A stretch of 64,000 bases of DNA from Aradus depressus. Lineage: Eukaryota > Arthropoda > Insecta > Hemiptera > Aradidae. The position numbers and the translations under genes are program-made. Positions 47,701 through 59,700 of this stretch are shown here, piece after piece. The notes beneath the pieces were generated by a model, which was not told the origin of the DNA, ran no database searches, and saw only the letters and a program-made list of their open reading frames with translations. How positions within the stretch are numbered: the first letter of the stretch is position 1; each line of letters begins with the position of its first letter. The DNA is taken from NCBI GenBank assembly GCA_963662175.1, contig OY759218.1, positions 52,955,427-53,019,426 on the forward strand, read 5' to 3'.

Positions 47701-50700
47701 AATATTAGAATAATGTTAATTTCGCTAAATTAATTATATTATTATTTTTTTCTTAACAGGTTTTTACTAATCCAGAAGATTGCTGCGCACATCGCAGATT
47801 TCACTCCACGCCTGTGGAGCAACAACAAAGCGTTGTACCACCATGCTATTATCCCAGCCATTCGATATCCACAACTAGTTAACGAATTATTTTGTAACAT
47901 ATTTTATTTGAGGCATTTGTGTGACAGTTCTCGCTTCCCTGATTGGCCTATCTCGGAACCAGTAATTTTATTTTTTTATAGTTTACTCAATTGAGTGCTC
48001 CTTATGATATTTAACTAAATTCTTGTATCTTGTTGGAAATTAAATGTATATCAAGTTAAATATGTCAACTAGGTCTTTAGAGTGATTTGTTTCCGTATTA
48101 TACGTATTTTCTTTAAATTTAATTTACTACAAGATGCAGAGTTACTAGTGATCAATTTTAAGGTATTAATGAATTCAATGGTGGATTGAGTAAACCCAAA
48201 TACATCTCTATTTTTAACGGTTTAATAAGGCTTCACGAGCGAACGCTGCTACTCTGATCAAATTTTGAAGTTACCCCATCCCTTGGGTGGAAATACATTT
48301 AACCCTGAAATACTAACAAGACGCCTCGCGAGCGTATACGTTGATATGAATGAGTGGCAAATCACGTGACGTTGTCCCCCCCCCCCCCCCCCCCCCCCGC
48401 CAACACCCCAGGTATTCTTTAGCAAAAGGGTCCCCCTTCCGACAGTAGCGCTTCGACCTTGGTACTGTCATCAACTGGTGAGTAATGCACGTTTTCCCAT
48501 AAGGTACTACGTCTGAGAGGCTCCTAGTTAGTATTAGATGCAAAATGTTTCTACGCCTCATAGGCGCAAGTTAGTATTCATGTGGTAATGGATGTACGCC
48601 TCTCAGACGTATTGTTAGTGTTGATACCCAAGTTCATTCCTTGAAGTAAATAGCCGGTAGCTCAGCCAATATGATTTGTATGGTGAAAAAATAAAAAAAT
48701 AGGTTACAGGTAGCAACCATGGACCGAGCTCGTAAGAAATTCTATACAGATGAAGAAATTGTAGAAGAACTTGCAATCGGTGAATCGGACGATGAAGAGG
48801 AACAAGATGAGCTGGAAATAGAAGAAGGTATTTTTCCTGATTCTGATGACTCCTTCGTCGACCCAGATTTTGAATACAACCACAGAGGAAGAGGAAGAAA
48901 TGGTCAGGAATGTGGTGAGGAATGCCGCAAAAAATGTCTCAACAGCTGCCCCTTCACAATATAATACTGGTCGAAGAATGAAATCACAAGAGTCCACGGT
49001 GCAGGAGAGTAACTTTGACAAAAAGAAGACAGCAGAACCCAGAAAGAGGAAAAGGACAACAGACGACAAGAATGAGCTGCAAAGATATTGAAATTTGAAA
49101 GTGATGAGGTGCTAGGGAGGGATGGACATTGCACAATGTCATGGAAATCAGAGCCTATTAGGAATTTCACCAGCAAAACTGTTTCGAAAAACTTGGTTCA
49201 CGCCAAACCCAGGACGAAAAATGGTGCCTAAAATGCGTTGATGCCTGTGAATTGTTTCGAGATATTTTTTCCGGAGACCGTATTCCTAACTACCCTAAAG
49301 CATACCAACAGCGAAATTATTGAACAGCGGAAATTGTATAGCAACCAGAATAGTTCAACTTTGAAAGATATTGATATGGTGGAATTGAGGGCAATGTTGG
49401 GAATTTTCATTTATGCTGGGGCAAAACAAGATAATCACATGAATATAAAATCCCTTCATGATCCAGTTACCAGTGGAGAAATGTACCGAGCTTCGTTTTC
49501 TTCCGAGAGACAGCATTTCCTGATGAACTCTTTGACTTGATGATCGAGAAACCAGAGGGAAAAGACAAAATTCAGAGAAATTTGGGATATTCTAATTGAG
49601 AAATGTACGTCATCATATGAACCTGGTCCATATCTCCCATATTTTTTGTATTTTTGTATTGTCCAGAACGTATTTCAGTTACCTGTATACTTCTTGTAAC
49701 GACCTACTCAGGAAATGGTGGAATTATGTGTTATGGTTATGTTACACTATTTTCATACCTATGTATATATAATACGCCCAAAGAAAACTGTTGTTTTCTG
49801 TAATTTTTTTATTTTAATAAATTTGAGTTTTTGAAAGCATCAACAATGATGAAATTGACTTTCATACTTTCCAATACGATGTCCTAGGTCAATATAACAG
49901 AAGATACTGTGATTGTGAGGTTAACTAAAATTTTGAGCGGCTTTTGAAAAATTGTACGCCTCAGAGGCGCCTTGTTAGTATTGATGAAGTAATGGTCCTT
50001 GTTAGTATTTAAGGGTTAAAACAACAGTCATATTGTTGAATAGAGCTAATTTAAATTTGAAATTATAATTTTAACTTTTAAAAATTCGTAACTCATAAAC
50101 CAAGCAATTTTAATACCTACTATTTTTAATGGATGTTGTTTTCTTATTTTTGAACAAAGAACACGCCCAAATTTGCTAGAACTTAAATGAGACACTCTTT
50201 GTATTGGTCTGTCCATCTCAAGTGTCCCAATTATGATTTATTAGGTTGCTTGACGATTGTGTGTGATCAATCACCCTATGAATCCATTAGTTTATAAACA
50301 GTGGACATTTGTTTTTATTCCGTGCGGTTCATAAATGGCATGGCCCACGACAATTTCTGTGTTTGTGTTTGCGCAAATGTCGATATATTTTGATTGGTTA
50401 GATCCAGGGCCCTGAATCAAAAAGCATTGAACTCAGCACAATCTGGAGAACATTTATTTTGATTAAAAAGAATTGCCTAAATGTTTTCCTGGCGGTTGAG
50501 AACTGAGCATGAACGTTGACAACGTTGTTTTTGTAACAAATTGAGAGCCACGCAGTGAAGATGAAGGATTGATTGATATAATTGTTTTGTGAAAAACGTT
50601 TCTATCAGTTTTTTAAACCAAGAATGAAACTTGAGAAATTTCTCCTTCAGCTTCCGGTCGTCGCTCCTGTTTTTTTTTTTTTTGGGGGGGGGGGCCTCCG

Positions 50701-53700
50701 GTGGAGGCCACGACACCCGTTCGCCGAATCGTCGGGGAAGAGGGCCTAACACGTTTATTTATTGATAAATGTCACCACCGGCGCGCCTGCAGTCGTCTCC
50801 GGCGCAGGGTAAAAGAGCATTCTTTTTTCTCCGCCAGGAGGCATCAAGAAAGGCCGAACACTGGGTAGCCGGTTTCCGTCACCACCTGCCGTAGGTTGAG
50901 TCCCAGGTACAATCCTGTCAACTACAATATAATATATTGTATATATATATTGAATATAATAATAATAATAAATAATATAATAATAAATAATATATTGTAT
51001 ATATATATTGATATACAGGGTGTTTCAGGGTTAAGTAGCCAAACTGAAAATTTGAACTAAGGACCTAAAAACAAGAAAAAAATTTCCTATGGAGGTATGT
51101 CCGCAAACGCTTTGTTTAAGGGATATTCACACCTAAAGATTTTCATTGTTATGAATTATTTAGGCATAGTAAATAAATAAAACTTATTTTATTTGTTCCA
51201 ACTACTTTATTCATTAAATGTAAACACTAACATTTACGAAATGAAGAAAGGAGTGCAGAAAGGAATGCAGAGCTGCTGTTGAAGAAAGATGCCGATCCTG
51301 TCTTAATGCTCAAGGAAATCACTTTGAACAACATGTAATATGAATGTTAGTGTTTACATTTAATGAATAAAGTAGTTGGAACAAATAAAATAAGTTTTAT
51401 TTATTTACTATGCCTAAATAATTCATAACAATGAAAATCTTTAGGTGTGAATATCTCTTAAACAAAGCATTTGCGAACATACCTCCATAGGAAATTTTTT
51501 TCTTGTTTTTAGGTCCTTAGTTCAAATTTTCAGTTTGGCTACTTAACCCTGAAACACCCTGTATATTATATCAACTCCACCCTAGGCCCGTTGTACAGTG
51601 GTCATTCGTGGACCACATGCTCTGCAGTCTCGACTCCGCCGCACGAACAGTTCGGGTTGTTCTTCCAAAGGTCGTTCGGCCATCCCATGATGTGCGACTC
51701 ATGGTCGCAGATCGATCGCTGAGGGAGCTGGAAACTAGCCCAAACACATTCCCAGGCAGTCCCACAGCCCGCAGTGGCGTGAGGATGGCAGACCATCGAA
51801 GGCCGTCGCGAAGGCGTGCCCGAATTTCATTAAAGTCGTATGCTTGTTATTAATGTATTACATTTTGTACTTGGTGTCTCTCTACTCCCGATGTCCCGAA
51901 TTGTACTGGAGTTTACCATCATGTAGGACATCATTTTGGCAAAATACTAGAGTTTTACAGTTTACCCACCATTAAGATTTAGGTCTAACGTTTGCTAAAA
52001 TTGAAAAAAAACAAAAAACAAATGAACTTGCCGTTGGAAGCTGAAGGAGAGATTTATCAGATTCCACTCTTGGTTTACAAGTATAGATAGTTGAAAAGTT
52101 TTTCATAAAATAATTACAACTTTGAGCCTGAATCCTTTACCTTCATTGCACTCCTCTCAATTTTCAATTTTTAACAGAAACGTCAATGTTTATGCTCAAT
52201 TTTGAACCTTTAGGAAAACATTTAGGCAATTCCTTATAATCAAAATAAATGTACTCCATTTTGCTGAATTTGGTCTGGATTTAACCAATCAAAAGATGTT
52301 GACAAATGCTTGCAAACAAAGACATTGCCGTGGGCCATGATAACAAGACGGTATTTATAAACCGCATGTGATATAAATATTTTTTCAGTTTTTCTGAAGT
52401 ATTGATACGTAAGGATGATCACATCGAAAGAAAAACAGTCCTAAAATTACAGTTGGGTCACTTGAGATGGATTGACCCATACCGAAAAACTATTACTTTA
52501 TCATTTGAATTTTCAGGTGAACGTTTTACGGGACGTGCTTGAAGCTTGGAAGTTTGAAGTTGAAAAAAAACCTTTAGCTATGTCTATTGATGAAGCTTAT
52601 GACATTTTGGAAATTCCCCGCGGACAACACCATGACGAAACTACTGTAAGAAAAGCGTACTATAGGCTGGCTCAGAAATACCATCCAGACAAAAATATTG
52701 AAGGCCGGGTACTATTTTCATATTTCTTATTAGTATTACAGTAGAAATCGCTTGTAAGAACTTTCAAGGGTCCACCGACCTTTTGTTTTTATATCCGATA
52801 GCAACTATTATATATTAAAATTGGTGGCTTCAAATAATAAATCTATACACTACATATTGTCACGGATCATAAGACTTCCGTGAACACGGCCCCTGTTCCC
52901 CCTCTCACTTGAGAGGACAGAGAGAGGGTATGGGCGGTGATATCTGGTGGGGGGTAGGAACGCTTGAGGTCTCATGCTGGACGGACGTTGGGAGGTGGCT
53001 CGTGCCAAACCATCCAAGTATCTATAGTAATAATTATTTCCTGGGAGCAATTGTTTATATGTGTCTTTCACTAAAATATAATTCATTATTTGTCAATCTG
53101 GTTGTTGGTTTCTTCCCTTTCTTGTTTCCTACCCTGATTCCACTCCAAGGGCAAAACCTTGAGAAGGGTAGGGTGACAATATGTTCAGTTGCGTTTTCTC
53201 TCTGTTATTAGAACGAGCTTGCTAGCTCCTCTCTTATCACACTCATTTGACAGCGAAGTTCTTATGAACGATTTATTTCTCTGAAAATCCTCCGACTTGG
53301 TGTCACTACAGTTGATGTCGTTATATCTGGTAGTTCATTTTATTTTTTTTGTTTCCAGGAAAAATTTGAATCCGTGAACAAAGCGTATGATTTTCTGTGC
53401 AGTCGCAGGGTATGGATGGACTCAGGGGTGAATTTGAACAACATCGTTCTTATATTTAAAACTCAGAGTATATTATTCTCTCGATATTCCTCAGGTACCT
53501 TTCCTTTAATCTAGTATTGAATTGTATATATAAATGTACCCAATTTTTCTGTACCAACAAAAGGTATACTAAATAATTCTTGTTTAATTGTTGTTTTAGT
53601 TCTGAAGCCTTATAAGTATGCTGGTTACAATCAGCTGATTAAGACAATTCAGCTGGAAATTGATGATGACCTTCTTTTTTCTAAAAGAACAATAATCCTT

Positions 53701-56700
53701 CCTTCGGCCATTGAATTAATTTATTATACCATCGATTGCACTTCTTTGAATTGCGAAGAATTTAACAGAGAAAATGGATTTCAGGTAATATTTATTCGCC
53801 TATTATTTAATTCTTCAATAGAGATTACACGAGATTTTTTACTTCAATTTTGTATAAGATGAGGAATTAAATGTTAACTATGTTTGTATTCTTTCGAAAA
53901 TATAGTTTTTAAGTAGAGTGTTCGAAAACAGTAATATCTCTGTTTCCACCTGTGTCTGTGCACTAATGTTGTATTCTATATAGCGAAAACTACTAAACCA
54001 ATTGAGGCTATCAGTGCAAAAGTGGCCTAACCCACCTGCCTGTTCAATTGAGATAAATGGACTTTTTCTTAAGGCTATTTTTCAAATGTTCACTGCGCAT
54101 GCAATTTTGTCGCAATTCTTTTCAATTTTTAGTCAGTATTAGAAAATGAAACTAATTACTATTTAAAATGTTAATTGGCTCCATATTTTGTCTTTAAGAG
54201 GAAAAAATGTGGGATAGGCCACTTTTGCAATTTCTTGATTCCAACTAGTTGACTGTTCAGTGTAGGTTAGGCCGCTTTGCTTTTGACTAGCTGGCAAGAT
54301 TTAGGGAAGAATAACTGGTTGGACCCCCCTTACCAACCAGAAAAAGAATTAATAATAAAAATAAAATTATCAATATAATATAAGAGTACCTACAACGAGA
54401 AATATTATTTTTTATTTGTTTTCATGAGGTCGAAAGCAATTGCTGTGATCTCTGAACTATTATTTTTTGCAAACTCAGCGTCCCTCTTCATTCCTTCTCT
54501 AGCACTTTCTGCTTTTCGCAGATGCAATTCCTTCTGTGTAATAAGTTCCTGTTTCTTCGCCTCGTCACTGCAAGCCATTAATTTTATTTTGAATTCACCG
54601 CACCGCCTGCATGAATCAATTACCGACGGGTGAATCCTCAAATTGAAATTCCGGTTGAAAATATCCCGAAATACTCCGATCGAAACGTGATCGTTTTCAT
54701 TATTCTCAGTCTGGAAAAGTTTAAACATTTTTCGTACACTTAAGTCTGGGGCAAGATACTGCCGGTTCAGACCTTTATTTCGTGCATAATGGCTTTCATG
54801 TTTGGGGAACTTATCAATGAAGTGTTTTACAGATTCAATTTTATGAGCAGGAGTCTTATTAACCGGGGTTTGACGACCTCGCTTATCCTGTGGAGGAGAT
54901 TCTCCTTTGAGGTTTTTTTTAGGACTCTGGAAATTCAGCCATCGGACACTCGGAAGATGTTCTTCAAAAATTGTTTACAAACTTCAAAATATTTACCCGA
55001 TGAATTGGGAATGTGATACGTTCTAGTTTTGCTCCTTCGAGAGTCGCCCACCTTTTTGGTATAGCATGTTTTTTTATCGTTCACTTATAAGATCGCATAG
55101 ATAAGAAGTTTGTAGATCGAAATTCCCAATTTCATAATACACAGTAAATATTTTTTTTGTTCGCCTTCATTAAATTTTTGGTGACAAAAATCTTTACAGC
55201 ATTCATGAATGAGCTCATGATTTTTGCCCTAACCGTAACCTTTTCTGCTACAGGCGTTTGCGTTGTTCCATCTATAACTTTTTTAATCCTAGTATACTCT
55301 ATCCCATATTTCGGTTCTTTTTTCTGACATTTCGAGACCAGTTTTCTTCATTTCGAGTTCGTTTTCTGCTTCTGTTTTGCGATTCAGCCGAAGGGACGTC
55401 TCCTGTTTCAGAAATATCACTTTCCATGTCTGAAATATTTTATTCGAGTTCTTAGAAAAATACTAGGCTTGAAGTACAAGTAAAAATTTGTAACTTAGTG
55501 ACTTTTAACACTTTAAAAAAATAAATTTATAGATTTTCAATTGATAAAAATGCTAAGATACCAAACGCATTAATAGCTACGAATAATAATAATAATATAA
55601 GATTCAACCTACCATCCATAAATGTGTAAAACAATAGTAACAACAGCTACAGAAACAATGAGGGAGACACAAAAGAAAACACTTCACAGTGATATGATTA
55701 AAAGGCGGGAATTAGTCAGAAAGCGCGGTTGAGCGGGAGCAATCATATGGCCTATGTGGAATAGGCCATTGTTGCATTTCACTTTGATACTTTTGAGGCT
55801 TATTTGGATAGGCCAATGTGCTGCCATCTATTGGATAGTTTTAAAAATTAATTGTAATTATATTGAATGACACTAGAGAGCTCTTGGGACACCAAAAATT
55901 GTTATTCTGGGATTTATTGGATTTTGTGGGTTAGGCCACTTTTGCACTGATAGCCTCAGTTTTCTTCATATTTGGTATTCAACTTCAGTGTAACTGAGTG
56001 TAGCGCTTTTGGCTAAAATCGAACAAAAATAAAGAACATTTTATGTTTTAATTTTCAGGAGCACTCAAGTAAATCATTATATTTAGGTATCAATTTTTTT
56101 TATTATACTGTCATCTGAAGTTCTTAATAAATTGAGTATATTTTTCATGTTTTTAGGTGACTGCAGCAGCTTTTTCAAGATGTGTTTCAATGTTGAGCGA
56201 ATCATGTTCAGAATCTGATTTCGGGCCGCAAGTTTGTCTCTACTGTACTAAATGTTTTACTATAGCTGCCAAATTTGAAAGTTGTATATCAACCTTTAAT
56301 TCTTCACTACATTTAGTTTCCGATTTACTAAGAATACTACATTTTAAGGTTATTATTTTTAATTTTTTGTTTCACTTTTATTATAATTGAGGAGTCAAGT
56401 AGTTATTTTTTGGCGGAAGAGAGCAACCTTTAATTCGACGGCTAGATGCTTGCATTTGTCACAGATATTCTGATCTATTACTGATCAGCCCCCCCCTCCC
56501 GCATTTAGCCCAAGAATAATATTATCAAACACAAAACTATTGATCTCTCAAAATGAGAAAAACTGATCGCTAAATCCAAGTATAAACAATTATTTTCCTC
56601 TCTTAGTTCCCACAATAATCCTCTAGTCCGTGTCCTCCATTCTACCATACTTCTCCAACGAAAAAAGAAAAATTAGGATTTGTCACAGTAATCTTAATAT

Positions 56701-56733
56701 ATATAATATATTATATATATAAATATATATATA

Positions 56734-56789
<56 letters not shown>

Positions 56790-59700
56790 TTTTCATTCAG
56801 GGCCTATCCAAATTATGCTGCGCTGTCGTGGAATGCATAAGTTCTCTTGCAACAAATCCAAATCTTCAGTTGAAGTTATTACAGTCGGGAGTTCTTTGGT
56901 ACATTATTTCATTCCTTTTTCTCTATGACTACACGCTTGAGGAATGTGGAATTGAAAATGCTCTGGATGCAAATCTCCAGGTAATTATAATAATTATTAA
57001 ATGTCAGCTAAATCAGCCTAAAGGAAGATAGGGTTCGAAGGGGGCCTAACTTTGAAGCCTCAATAACTTTTGATGGAATGTTCAATTTGATACCAAATTT
57101 TATATATGGGCTCAGAAATTATGTGTATGTCAGCTATTAAATTTCAGCCAAATCGGCCAGAAGTGAGTTTATAGAGAGAGTGGCAATAGCTGAATTTGTT
57201 AGCCCTCTTGCTCACTACCTTTTGGCTGGGGAAGTATATGGCGATGATTCACTTAACAGTTTCTAATCTTTTTCTATTGAGAAATTTTTTATTTTGTAGG
57301 AAGGTTTTAATGATTTAGCTAAATTGTCTGCTAGAGCTTGCAAAACTTTAGCGGAAACTGACAATTTTGAAAGTAATAGCTGCAATGAAAAAGTTCATTC
57401 GGTTCTTTCAAAATTACTTACAACTTATATAGCGGATCTTTTGATCAACGAGGAACCAGAAGAGGTAAGAAAATTAAATGTATTTCAAAAATATTTGTAT
57501 ATAAAAGTCTTGAGCAAAGAAGAGATCCTCGCGCAGAACCTTATGTTACACCTTTCCCCACTCCTATCTCAGAGTTTTCTCCTCAGCTCTCTATGGGCAT
57601 GTGGAACTCAGTACCTTCTTATTCACATTCTCTCCCAACTCCCATAGTCTTTAGTATTAATTCTCATAGGAATAATAATTTCAAAACTATTTTATTTATA
57701 TGTAAAAATGTATCATATTTAGGTATTAAAGGTTCTCTTGAGTAACTGTGAAACCCCATACTTTTTATGGAATAATACAACAAGAGCTGAACTATTAGAG
57801 TATCTAGACACTCAAAAATCTTTACACGATGAAGAATTCTCCGAAATAGTTGATTTTAGCTATTCCATTCATAAAAATGAATTAATTGTTGGTAATATAT
57901 TTATTCGTATATACAACGAACAGGCTGCATACCCTATTAAGGCAAGTTTTAAACTATTTATTTTATTATTTTTATCCTTGCATTTTGTTACCCACATCCC
58001 GGAATGATTCGAACGCTGGCGCAGGAGGAATTTAAATTCTTTTTGTAGTTATGCATGTGATAATGAATGCAAAAATCTTGCCCTTCGAAGGAGGTATGCG
58101 TTTTCAAGAGAGTGAAAACCAAAAATTGTATTATTTCATTTTTTTTTTTTTTATTTGTTGTTTTATATCATTAATTACATAAAAGTTATTGGTATTATTA
58201 TTTATTTCAGAATCCTAAAGAGTTCGTTGTAGAATTATTGGATTATTTAAAACACTGCTACCAACTCAGATCTTCATGCAATTCAGACATCTTTACGCAT
58301 GTTGTAATGTCGCTGACATCTCTGTACAACGTTATTTATAGTAATTTGGGTAATTATTTATAATTTTTTTTAATACTAGGTAGTAGTAGTTATGGCGAAT
58401 TTCCATAGTAATCAACTTATCTGCTCACCAGTTTGGTAAGGGCTATTCATCAAACATGCGTAAACACGATGTGTGGAGAGGGGGTGTTCGAATTCTCGTG
58501 TACCTTTATATACGTGTGTCCGTTCGCGCAATACTTCCGAATGGCTTATTCAAAACAAACTTGATCGCTCTTGAAAAATAAATTAACAAGTTCATTAACA
58601 AGAAAAAGTTGACCAGCAGAAGAGGGTTAATGGGGGAGGTGGAGGCAATTTTTATTTTAAATTTTAACTTTGTGTTACGCTTTTGAATCCGTCATTTTTA
58701 GGTAGAAATAGATTATATAGAGAGCAATTATTTAATTTAGAACATTCATCTTCATTCATTAAACACCGAAATATGCCGTTCAGAGTAGTAACCCTCAGCT
58801 CTGAACGAAGATCTAGCTAATATGACTTATCGTGAAAAAAATGGAAATAGGCTAACTTTACTCAGCTTCTGCTCATACGAATTTTTATTCATTTGTTTTT
58901 TTCAGGTGTTGAACTACAGTGCATTGGAAATTTTAAAATCCTATTTAATCTCCTTGGACTTGAATATTCCAAAAATATTCAAGTGAAAGTTCTTCTTATC
59001 CTAAAATTGGTTACTAGGAATCAGGAATGTATCAACGATTTGGCAGCTTGTGGAATGTTAATTCAATTGCTATTCTCTCTCCATACATTGATTGAATTTA
59101 GAATTTTGATTTTGGAGTGCTTGCATGGTTTAATTACTTCCACTTCTGTTGTAAAAGAAGTTTTTTCAAAAGGTATTCACATTTATTATAAATGACATAT
59201 TCATCCAAATAGATTTTTCCAATCTCAAGTCGTATCTATTTTTTTTGCCAAAGCAAAAAAATTCCAAAGGCTTTTTTCGTAGGAAAGTCATCACATCGCT
59301 CAGATGTCCCAGTACAGTCCGTAGAGTTACGGATATGATCTGAGTTATAATAATGGACATAATTATTTAGAATATATTTTTTTTTCTGAAAAGTTAGTTT
59401 TACATTACATCAATTCCGTATAAGTTTATTCAACATTTATTTAGCTTCCAATATAAACTAACTATATTAGTAAACTAGGAATAAGACACCTTATAATATA
59501 TTAAATACTAGTACCTCACTGCGGAACGATGGATGCCCCAGCTAGTATGTGCTTAGGAACGCTGGGCACCCCACCTTGTTTTTGCCGAGGAGAGGTGGTC
59601 ATCCTTGCTAGTATTTGCGATGCAACGGTGGACGCCTTAGCAAGTATTTGATACAACGCTGGGCAGCCCCATTACGTCTAATGGAATACTCATGACCCAA

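Noticed and set aside
57942..57950. GT at 57947 as the donor of Rme-8 exon 28
   Set aside because: It would add five bases and give a TAA soon after joining exon 29. GC at 57942 keeps the family sequence.
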